A stretch of 64,000 nt of DNA from Bryobacteraceae bacterium (lineage in GTDB: Bacteria > Acidobacteriota > Terriglobia > Bryobacterales > Bryobacteraceae). A model generated the notes under the pieces. That model was not told where the DNA came from and did not search any database. It worked only from the letters and a program-made list of their open reading frames with translations. This document shows positions 56,988 to 64,000 of the stretch, in pieces. The number at the start of each line of letters is the position of its first letter. Positions within the stretch are counted from its first letter, which is position 1. Location: assembly GCA_025056455.1 (NCBI GenBank), contig JANWVY010000002.1, positions 923,330 through 987,329 on the forward strand, read 5' to 3'. The position numbers were made by a program, and so were the translations under genes.

Positions 56988-59900
56988 ATGCGATCCTCGC
57001 TAGCTTTGCTTTTCCTTACGCTTTGCTCTTCTCCGTTTCTCTGGGCTCAGTCCTACTTCGGCGGTATTCGCGGCCAAGTGACCGACTCAGCCGGAGGCGC
57101 TGTGGCCACGGTGAAGGTCACCATCACTGACACAAGCACCAACGTCTCCCGCTCGACTTTGACCAATGAGGCGGGTGAGTATGTCTTCTCCTCGGTCCCA
57201 CCCGCCACCTATGTCATCACCGCGGAGGCGCCCGGTTTTAAGCGGTTGGAGCGGCCCGGCGTCCTAGTCGCCACGCAGCAGTTTTTAACCATCGACCTCA
57301 AACTCGAACTGGGCCAAGTGACCGAAAGCGTCATGGTGACCGAAGAAATTCCCCTGATGGAGACCTCCAACGCTTCGACGGGTCAAGTTATCGACCGGCA
57401 AAAACTCGTGGACCTGCCCAACCTCGGCCGAAATCCGTTCATGATGGCCAAGATCGCCCCGAATGTGGTCCAAGTTGGCGACCCGCGGTTTAATCGCATG
57501 CAGGACCAGAGTGGTTCTTCCCAGATCAGCATCGCTGGAGGGCCCGTTCGTGGCAATAATTATCTGCTGGACGGAATTCCAATCACCGACGCCAACAATC
57601 GGGCCATCATTATCCCCACCATCGAAGCAGTGGGCGAAGTCAAAATCCAAGCCAACACCTACGACGCGGAAATGGGTCGCACCGGTGGCGGCGTTTTCAA
57701 CGCCTATTTGAAATCCGGCAGCAATGAAATTCACGGCAGTGCTTTCGGCTATATGCGCCAGGGCTCTTGGCTGGCGAATGATTTCTTCAACAACCGTAAC
57801 GGCGTCCCGCGACCCAACACCCCTTTTCGCAACTACGGTGCCTCGTTTGGCGGTCCCATCTGGATCCCAAAACTCTATCAGGGCCGCAACCGCTCCTTCT
57901 TCTGGCTAGCGGGGGAAGCCTACCGCCAAAAATCCGCCGTCTCGCAAGAGTTCGCACTCCCCACGCAAGCCGAGCGCAGCGGGGATTTCTCCTCCTCTCG
58001 CACCCGTTCCGGCGCCCCGCAAACCATCTTCGATCCACTCACCACGCGCCTGGTGGATGGCGTCTGGGTCCGCGACCCGTTTGCTGGCAACATCCTTCCA
58101 GCCAACCGCATTCACCCCGTCGGCCGGGCGATTGCCTCCTACTTCCCCATTCCGTCACGCTCGGCCTCCTTCCACGGCGCACCGAACTACCTCGCCAACT
58201 CCATCCTCGGCGATCGAGCCGACCAGGTGACTGTGAAAGTTGACCACGAGTTTTTCACCTGGTGGCGGGCCAACTTCTCCTACCTGCACTACGGCAGCCG
58301 CGAGCCTGGTGAAAATTGGTTCGGTACGCTCTCCACACCGACCGGCTGGCTGCTGTACCGAAAAGTCGACGCCACACAGTGGAACAACTCCTTTACCCCG
58401 AATCCCACCACTGTGATTAACGTGCGCTACGGATTCAACCGCTTTCCCAATGACACCCGTACGGTGGCCGACGGCTTCAATCCCGCCAATCTTGGCTTGC
58501 CTGCCTCCTATGTGAGCCAGCTGCAATATCTGCGATTTCCTTCAATCGTGATGCAGAATTTTTCCAATCTCGCCGATTCCAATGGAGCTTGGGAAATGTT
58601 TCATTCGCGAAACCTGCTGGGCAGCATGGCCAAATATATCGGCAAGCACAGCCTGAAAGCAGGCGCCGACTACCGGGTCATCAACCTCGATTTCCTGCCC
58701 CTGACCAATATTTCCGGGCGGTTTGTTTTCAATGACCAGTTCACCCGGCGCGATGCGCTGCGCGGAGGGGACGGAACTGGCAGTGACTTAGCAAGCCTGT
58801 TGTTAGGTCATCCCGCCGGCGGGGATGTTCGCCAGTTCACCAAACTCCTCACTTTCATCCGCTACTATGCGGGATACTTCCACGATGACTGGCGCATTAC
58901 TCCCAAACTGACCTTGAACCTTGGCCTGCGCTATGAGTGGGAAACTGGCCTGGCCGAGCGCCAAAACCGCCTGGTGGTGGGCTTTGACCGCAATGTGGTC
59001 AGCCCTCTCGCAGCCAATGTCACTGGCCTGCTGCCCCGCGGCGGCGTCATGTACGCAGGAATGAATGGCAACCCTACGACCTGCTGCAACCCGAATCGCA
59101 ATAAGCTCTCGCCACGCTTTGGCGTTGCCTGGGCGATGTCCCCCAAAACCACGATCCGCGGCGGTTACGGCTTGTTCTGGGCCCCGGTTCGCTATGAGAG
59201 CAACACCGATATTGCACTCGGCTATCTGGTCAGCACCGAATTGGTGGGCTCCAACGACGGCGGCCTCACGCCCGCCACATCCTTGAGCAATCCCTTCCCG
59301 TCGGGCGTCTTAAAACCCGTTGGCAATGCACTGGGCTTGCTCGCCGGAGTCGGACAGTCGTTTGGCTTCTTCGATCAAGCACGACGATCTCCCTACGTTC
59401 ATCAATACTCGTTCGACATACAGCGCGAACTCCCCGGACGCATCGCTCTGTCGGTGGGCTATGTCGGCTCGCTATCGCGGCAGCTGCCCCCCAGTGGAAC
59501 CTCGCTCGGCGGATTTAACATCAACCAGCTTGAACCCCGTCTGTTTGATCTCGGCGTCAACGCCTTGTCACAGGCCATTGATAACCCGTTGGCCGGTCGC
59601 GGTGGAACGGGTGTCGTAGGCGCCGCCCGTGTCTCCCGCGCTCAGCTGCTGCGGCCTTTCCCTCAGTTCGGTACCGTTCGCGCCTTCACGTCCCTGGCGC
59701 GCGCTCGCTACGACTCGTTGGTTTTGAAACTCGATAAACGCTTAACCTCGGGCCTCTCGTTCACCGCGAACTACACCTTGTCGAAGAACTATGACTCCTC
59801 GTTTGCCACGGGCAGCACCTTAAACGCACAGGGAGGGTTCCCGCAGAACGCCTACGACCTTCAAGCAGAATACAGCCTCTCCACCGTACACACCCCACAC

Positions 59901-60443
59901 CGCCTCACCGGATCCTTCACCTACGAGTTACCCTTTGGAAAGGGGCGCAAGTTTGTTTCCTCAAGCCAGGTGCTCGACATCGTCGCCGGTGGCTGGGCGT
60001 TCAACGGAGTGTTCATGTACCAGACGGGCTTCCCGTTAGCGATTACTCAGAATCAGAATCTCAATAGTGTCGCCGGCGCCGAACTTCAACGGCCAAACGC
60101 CACAGGGGTCTCACCGGTCGTGGCCGGTGAGTTGTCGTCAAAATTGGACAACTATCTTTCCCCCGCCGCTTTTTCGCAAGCCGCCGCCCTCACTTTTGGC
60201 AACCTCAGCCGCACCATTACCTACTTAGGGCCCGGCACAGCAAACTGGGACCTCTCGGTCTTCAAGACTTTTACCGTGTACGAAAAATGGAAAGCTCAGT
60301 TCCGCGCCGAAGCTCTCAACGCTTTTAATACGCCGCTGTTCCGTGGACCGAACACAGCCTTCGGAAACGCTAGCTTCGGCAGGATTACCCGGCAAGCGAA
60401 TTTCCCCCGCTACATTCAACTTGGCGTCCGATTCTTTTTCTAA
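56988..60443 (+). CDS. Second Oar-type TonB-dependent receptor
   Basis: A 1151-residue receptor. A signal peptide (MRSSLALLFLTLCSSPFLWA) precedes a CarboxypepD_reg domain (GGIRGQVTDSAGGAVATVKVTITD, residues 22-110). The plug region (GGPVRGNNYLLDGIPITDANNRAI, then EMGRTGGGVFNAYLKSGSNEIHGSAFGYMR) follows. The barrel ends with YIQLGVRFFF, the terminal aromatic insertion signal. GGGAG lies just upstream of the ATG. The aminotransferase gene begins 27 bases after the stop, so the two are likely co-transcribed, suggesting that the receptor imports a substrate for a periplasmic enzyme. Confidence 0.92.
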   Translation: MRSSLALLFLTLCSSPFLWAQSYFGGIRGQVTDSAGGAVATVKVTITDTSTNVSRSTLTNEAGEYVFSSVPPATYVITAEAPGFKRLERPGVLVATQQFLTIDLKLELGQVTESVMVTEEIPLMETSNASTGQVIDRQKLVDLPNLGRNPFMMAKIAPNVVQVGDPRFNRMQDQSGSSQISIAGGPVRGNNYLLDGIPITDANNRAIIIPTIEAVGEVKIQANTYDAEMGRTGGGVFNAYLKSGSNEIHGSAFGYMRQGSWLANDFFNNRNGVPRPNTPFRNYGASFGGPIWIPKLYQGRNRSFFWLAGEAYRQKSAVSQEFALPTQAERSGDFSSSRTRSGAPQTIFDPLTTRLVDGVWVRDPFAGNILPANRIHPVGRAIASYFPIPSRSASFHGAPNYLANSILGDRADQVTVKVDHEFFTWWRANFSYLHYGSREPGENWFGTLSTPTGWLLYRKVDATQWNNSFTPNPTTVINVRYGFNRFPNDTRTVADGFNPANLGLPASYVSQLQYLRFPSIVMQNFSNLADSNGAWEMFHSRNLLGSMAKYIGKHSLKAGADYRVINLDFLPLTNISGRFVFNDQFTRRDALRGGDGTGSDLASLLLGHPAGGDVRQFTKLLTFIRYYAGYFHDDWRITPKLTLNLGLRYEWETGLAERQNRLVVGFDRNVVSPLAANVTGLLPRGGVMYAGMNGNPTTCCNPNRNKLSPRFGVAWAMSPKTTIRGGYGLFWAPVRYESNTDIALGYLVSTELVGSNDGGLTPATSLSNPFPSGVLKPVGNALGLLAGVGQSFGFFDQARRSPYVHQYSFDIQRELPGRIALSVGYVGSLSRQLPPSGTSLGGFNINQLEPRLFDLGVNALSQAIDNPLAGRGGTGVVGAARVSRAQLLRPFPQFGTVRAFTSLARARYDSLVLKLDKRLTSGLSFTANYTLSKNYDSSFATGSTLNAQGGFPQNAYDLQAEYSLSTVHTPHRLTGSFTYELPFGKGRKFVSSSQVLDIVAGGWAFNGVFMYQTGFPLAITQNQNLNSVAGAELQRPNATGVSPVVAGELSSKLDNYLSPAAFSQAAALTFGNLSRTITYLGPGTANWDLSVFKTFTVYEKWKAQFRAEALNAFNTPLFRGPNTAFGNASFGRITRQANFPRYIQLGVRFFF

Positions 60444-60470
60444 TCTAGTGACATGATGAGGAAGGAAGAG

Positions 60471-61616
60471 ATGATAACGAGATTGACCGACGAACAAAAG
60501 GCAGATTTCCTCAAGCGTGGCTTTACCCGCCGCGCCTTCAGCAAGATTTCATCCGTGCTCGCCGCCGGTGCGACGCTGCCCTTTTATAACGAAGCGGCTC
60601 TGGCTCAGCTTTCGATGATTGGGCCTCTGCCCCCAGATGCCGTCAAGATTAACGCCAACGAAAATCCCTTGGGTCCCTGCCCGGAAGCGGCTCAGGCCAT
60701 TTACAACGTGATCCAAAAGGGTGGCCGCTACTGGTATGAAGAGACTTTCAACTTCGCCCGGACGCTCGCCGAACAAGAAGGTGTCAAGCCCGACTATGTT
60801 CTGCCTTTCGCCGGCTCAAGCGACCCGCTTCACCGCGCCGTCCTCGCGTTTACATCCCCCTCGAAGAGTCTGGTCATGGCTGATCCGGGCTATGAAGCAG
60901 GCTCCCGCGCCGCCGATTTTATCGGTTCGAAAGTGCACAAAATTCCACTGCGGAAGGATTACGCCCACGACGTCAAGGCCATGGCGGAGGCCGACCCAGA
61001 CGCGGGCCTAATCTACGTCTGTAACCCAAATAATCCCACCGGCACCTTGACCCCACGCTCCGATCTGGAATGGCTCGTCGCCAACAAACCGAAAGGCGCC
61101 GTGGTCTTGATCGACGAAGCCTACATTCACTTCTCCGAAGCTCCCTACTGTACCGATCTCGTGGCAGCCGACAAGGACGTTATCGTGCTTCGCACCTTCT
61201 CCAAGCTATACGGCATGGCCGGCCTCCGGGCTGGAGCTGCAATCGCCCGGCCTGATTTGCTCGCCAAGATCCGGCCCTATGGCGCTGGAGCCCTGCCCGT
61301 GACCGGTATGGTGGGCGCACATGCGAGCCTCAAGGTGAAAAACCTCGTCGCCGAGCGCCGCAAGCTGAACCGGCAAATCCGCAGCGAAGTCTTCGAGTTC
61401 CTCGAAAAACACAACTTCAGCTACGTACCCTCGGAAAGCAACTGTTTCATGCTCGACGCCAAGCGTCCAGCAGCTGAACTCATCAAGTTAATGGCTCAAG
61501 AAAAAGTGTTCATCGGGCGAGTTTGGCCCGCCTGGCCTCAGCACACCCGGATCACCGTGGGAACAGCAGAGGAAATGGAGAAGTTCAAGCGCGCGCTGCT
61601 CAAGGTTTACGCTTAG
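60471..61616 (+). CDS. Tat-exported histidinol-phosphate aminotransferase-like PLP enzyme
   Basis: A 381-residue fold-type I aminotransferase. The start ATG at 60471 has GGAAGG just upstream and is preferred to the ATGs at 60453 and 60456. FTRRAFSK at residues 18-25 followed by a hydrophobic Ala/Leu stretch is a twin-arginine signal. The body carries the cofactor-binding Tyr/Asn/Asp blocks NANENPLGPCPEA, CNPNNPTGTL, IDEAYIHFSE, and the Schiff-base lysine in RTFSKLYGMAGLR. It is HisC-like in sequence, but a Tat signal places it outside the cytoplasm, where histidine synthesis does not occur, so the substrate is different. It follows the Oar-type receptor by 27 bases. Confidence 0.85.
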   Translation: MITRLTDEQKADFLKRGFTRRAFSKISSVLAAGATLPFYNEAALAQLSMIGPLPPDAVKINANENPLGPCPEAAQAIYNVIQKGGRYWYEETFNFARTLAEQEGVKPDYVLPFAGSSDPLHRAVLAFTSPSKSLVMADPGYEAGSRAADFIGSKVHKIPLRKDYAHDVKAMAEADPDAGLIYVCNPNNPTGTLTPRSDLEWLVANKPKGAVVLIDEAYIHFSEAPYCTDLVAADKDVIVLRTFSKLYGMAGLRAGAAIARPDLLAKIRPYGAGALPVTGMVGAHASLKVKNLVAERRKLNRQIRSEVFEFLEKHNFSYVPSESNCFMLDAKRPAAELIKLMAQEKVFIGRVWPAWPQHTRITVGTAEEMEKFKRALLKVYA

Positions 61617-61647
61617 CCCACTTCGCACTTTTCTGAACAACCAGGTC

Positions 61648-61707
61648 GCTGGCTCGAGCGAGCTCCACCCTCGAGCCCATCTGAGGTTCTTCCCCGCTCG
61701 AGCCAGC
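61648..61707. repeat. 12-bp inverted repeat between the aminotransferase and SulP genes
   Basis: GCTGGCTCGAGC (61648-61659) and its exact complement GCTCGAGCCAGC (61696-61707) are separated by 36 bases. It may fold as a stem in RNA or bind a dimeric regulator; there is no T run after either arm, so a terminator is not supported. Confidence 0.6.
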
Positions 61708-61819
61708 CCCTAGCTTCCCTAGCTTTGACCTCTCGCAAAACGGGAAGCAAAAGCTGAAACTCGAATTCAAGAAAGGAGGCATCGCCGGGAGCCATGTCGC
61801 AATCCCACACCACAACCTG

Positions 61820-63091
61820 ATGAACCAGGCATCGGCCCATCGCTCATCCTACTCCTGGGTTACCCTCACAGGAGACATTTCGGGAGGAATTCTTGCGGCC
61901 CTGATCGCCCTGCCCTACGGGCTTGCCATGGCCTCTCTGATGGAGCTTCCCCCGATCCTAGGCCTGTTTTCCTCCATCCTCACGGCCCCCATTACTGCGC
62001 TACTCGGTCGCAATCCCGTGCTGATTGGTGGCGTCAGCTCCGTGACTGTCCCCTTTGTTTTAACCGCCGTTCGCAACCAGGGCATTGGAGGAGCCGCCAA
62101 GGTTACCATCGTCGCCGCGGTCGTCATGCTTGTTTTTAGCGTCTTGCACCTAGGCCGCTACGCCTCGCGCGTACCCCATGCCGTGATGGCCGGCTTTAGT
62201 TGTGGCATCGGAGCCATGATGGTTATCTCCCAACTGCGTACGATCCTGGGACTGCGTTTCGAGTTACAGCCGGATTCCTCAATGCTCACCCTCTTGGCGG
62301 CAAATCTTTCAAGAATCGGGCAGACGCAGTGGACAACGCTGTTCACCGCGCTCATCGTGATCACCACCTCCGTGTTGCTCTCTAAACTCTACCCGCGGCT
62401 GCCTGCGCCGGTCTTGGGCATTGCGGTGGCCATCGTGGTCTCGAATTTCTTCGGCTGGACCCTGCGCGAAATCGGAACCATCCCCACCACCGTTCCCCCT
62501 TTTGTCGGCTTCTCCTGGACTCCGCAAGACGTCTTCACCGTACTTCCCGCGGGTTTCATGCTGGGCTTTGTCGCCAGTGTCAACTTGCTTGTCACCTCGC
62601 GGGTCGTCGACCACTTCCGCGGTCGGAGTAAACCGCACAAGAAACTGGACGCGGATCGGGAACTAGGAGCCTATGGAATTGCCAACTTGGCTGTGGGTAT
62701 GTTCGGAGCACCGTTGAGCATCGGGATTCCAGCGCGAAGCTTGGCAAATGTCCGTTGTGGCGGATCGACACGCCTGTCGAATTTCGTTCACGGCCTGGTA
62801 CTGCTCGCCGCCGTGCAATACTTGGGCGGTTTCCTCTCTCACGTTCCCCTTTCGGCCTTGGCGGGTGTCACTGCATGGATGGGTTTTTCGTTAATGGGTT
62901 GGAGCACTTGGGCGCGACTTCCCAAAATGAGACGTCTTGAAGCCGCTGGTTTTCTCGCCACCGCCATTACCGTCGTGGTCTGGAACGCAGTAATGGCCGT
63001 CCTGATTGGCTGCTCCCTGTATGCCATCCACCATCTTTGGTCCCAGCGCGCCACCAGCGTGGCTCCAGCGGAGGCTCAAGCAACACGGTAA
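61820..63091 (+). CDS. SulP-family anion transporter lacking a STAS domain
   Basis: A 423-residue permease with about 10-12 hydrophobic helices. The N-terminal ALPYGLAMASLMELPPILGLFSSI and SSVTVPFVLTAVRNQG are signature segments of SulP/SLC26. The final helix is followed by only a short soluble tail, so the usual C-terminal STAS regulatory domain is missing. Such short members import sulfate or other anions such as bicarbonate; the substrate is not predictable. A candidate 8-residue leader frame ends at the ATG (TGATG). The 3' end overlaps the convergent enolase-superfamily gene by 16 bases. Confidence 0.85.
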   Translation: MNQASAHRSSYSWVTLTGDISGGILAALIALPYGLAMASLMELPPILGLFSSILTAPITALLGRNPVLIGGVSSVTVPFVLTAVRNQGIGGAAKVTIVAAVVMLVFSVLHLGRYASRVPHAVMAGFSCGIGAMMVISQLRTILGLRFELQPDSSMLTLLAANLSRIGQTQWTTLFTALIVITTSVLLSKLYPRLPAPVLGIAVAIVVSNFFGWTLREIGTIPTTVPPFVGFSWTPQDVFTVLPAGFMLGFVASVNLLVTSRVVDHFRGRSKPHKKLDADRELGAYGIANLAVGMFGAPLSIGIPARSLANVRCGGSTRLSNFVHGLVLLAAVQYLGGFLSHVPLSALAGVTAWMGFSLMGWSTWARLPKMRRLEAAGFLATAITVVVWNAVMAVLIGCSLYAIHHLWSQRATSVAPAEAQATR

Positions 63092-64000
63092 CGCCGGACA
63101 GCTTCTTCATCCAGTTCGATCCCTAGCCCCGGCTCTTGCGGCGGCTCGAGCCAGCCGTCCTTGGCGCGCAATTTTTGCTTGGTGATCTGCTCGCGCAAGT
63201 TCGTTTTCTCCTCCGCCACAAACTCACAAATCAGGGCGTTTGGAATGGCGTTCAGCCAGTGCAGCGCTGCTGCCACGTTGATGTAAGTGGTAAAGCCATG
63301 GTTGGCCACTGGCACGCCTCGATCCCACGCCAGCGAGGCGATCTTCATGGCTTCAGTAAATCCGCCGCAGCGAGTCAAATCCACTTGGATCACATCAACC
63401 TTGCCTCGATCCATCAGCTCTAGAAAACCGCGCCTGCCACTCTCTTCTTCCCCGGCTGCAATCCGGATCGGCGTGGCCGCAGCCAGCTTTCGATAACCCT
63501 CATAGTCATCCGGTCGGAGCGGCTCTTCCAGCCAAAAAATGCGAAACTCGGCGAAGGCGTGAGCCCGCTGTAGCGCCGTCTTAGCGTCCCAGACCAGACC
63601 CGCATCAATTAGCAAATCGGCGTCTTCACCCAATCCCCGGCGCGCTTCACGCACGAGAGCAACGTCAGTCTGTTCGTCTTGCCCCATGGGCGCCCACCCG
63701 AATTTCACTGCCCCAAAACCCTGGTCGCGAAGGCGTCGCGCTAGCTCACCCGTAGCCTGCGGAGTGGGCCCAAACAATGAGCTCGCGTAACAGCGAATCT
63801 TTTGCTGGAACCCGCCGCCAAGCAGTTTCCACACCGGCAGCCCGAGCGCCTTGCCCTTAATGTCCCACAACGCCATGTCCAAACCGCTCATGGCGTGAAA
63901 GCCCACGCCCGCGCGCCCGGCATAAATATTGGCGTTGTACATCTTGTACCAGAGCTTCTCGGTCTCAAACGGATCCTCCCCTAGGAGAAGGCGACCCAAA
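63076..64000 (-). CDS. Enolase-superfamily (mandelate racemase/muconate lactonizing-like) enzyme, 5' end cut
   Basis: The visible 307 residues are the C-terminal catalytic barrel of a MR/MLE-type enzyme, with the N-terminal capping domain and start beyond the right edge. GFGAVKFGWAP holds the expected lysine region, and the metal ligands appear as LLIDAGLVWD (Asp), WLEEPLRPDD (Glu) and IAAGEEES (Glu); HGFTTYINVAAALH provides a catalytic His. These enzymes abstract a proton next to a carboxylate, dehydrating or racemising sugar acids. With the nearby receptor and transporter it could serve sugar-acid use. The exact substrate is unknown. Confidence 0.88.
   Translation of the reverse strand, partial: LGRLLLGEDPFETEKLWYKMYNANIYAGRAGVGFHAMSGLDMALWDIKGKALGLPVWKLLGGGFQQKIRCYASSLFGPTPQATGELARRLRDQGFGAVKFGWAPMGQDEQTDVALVREARRGLGEDADLLIDAGLVWDAKTALQRAHAFAEFRIFWLEEPLRPDDYEGYRKLAAATPIRIAAGEEESGRRGFLELMDRGKVDVIQVDLTRCGGFTEAMKIASLAWDRGVPVANHGFTTYINVAAALHWLNAIPNALICEFVAEEKTNLREQITKQKLRAKDGWLEPPQEPGLGIELDEEAVRRYRVA

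Overview
The window reads as ordinary chromosome from an Acidobacteriota bacterium, most likely the Bryobacterales/Solibacter side. This is inferred from gene content, since no rRNA or tRNA gene is present. The pointers are two very large Oar-type TonB-dependent receptors with an N-terminal carboxypeptidase-regulatory domain, a tricorn-type protease, c-type haem proteins with a copper-monooxygenase-like domain, a VWFA-related secreted protein, BshA, an HD-GYP/GAF/GGDEF hub protein, and moderately high GC with dense, often overlapping genes. I see no insertion sequence, integrase, CRISPR array or tRNA.

Layout. 1-2.2 kb: two small genes of unknown role at the left edge and a Tat-exported sulfatase. 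2.4-7.3 kb: a Gfo/Idh/MocA oxidoreductase, a small membrane protein, and a minus-strand operon of histidine kinase, beta-propeller lipoprotein and bshA. 7.3-12.2 kb: an ArsA-like ATPase with a small Cys-containing partner, an AhpD-like protein, YjbQ, GlmS and a secreted regulatory-domain protein with a clear terminator. 12.2-21.1 kb: tricorn-like protease, HtpX, an RlmI-like methyltransferase, a large protein with a degenerate GGDEF domain, and a glycine-zipper envelope protein. 21.3-24.1 kb: a four-gene sulfur-carrier-dependent cysteine synthesis operon (CysM, JAMM protease, CysO-like carrier, MoeZ-like E1/rhodanese). 24.2-32.7 kb: Ca2+-type P-ATPase, two haem c proteins, a glycosyltransferase-methyltransferase fusion, DUF486, a PQQ-propeller protein and a BON protein. 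32.8-39.3 kb: a same-strand run of acetylesterase, PPIase, HELFH protein, TlpA, DsbD-alpha-like, GT9 glycosyltransferase and phosphofructokinase, with several overlaps. 39.4-45 kb: an ABC ATPase, the HD-GYP hub protein, and an HlyD-type lipoprotein with a VWA protein. 45-52 kb: Oar-type receptor, Ku, SDR, SMP-30 and a DSD1-like PLP enzyme. 52.4-56.8 kb: a 51-residue secreted Lys/Glu-rich peptide, an HU-like/TIR gene pair, a TPR protein, UvrC and a secreted HELFH protein. 57-64 kb: the second Oar-type receptor, a Tat-exported aminotransferase, a STAS-less SulP transporter, and an enolase-superfamily enzyme cut by the right edge.

The most notable units are the CysM-Mec-CysO-MoeZ operon, where the carrier has five residues after its Gly-Gly that the neighbouring JAMM protease could remove, and the HU-like/TIR pair, where HU-type sequence appears to be split between a free small protein and the N terminus of a TIR protein. 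Envelope redox and folding (PPIase, TlpA, DsbD-alpha-like) and polymer scavenging (sulfatase, acetylesterase, receptors) are the other clear themes. Most other genes are housekeeping or general accessory functions.
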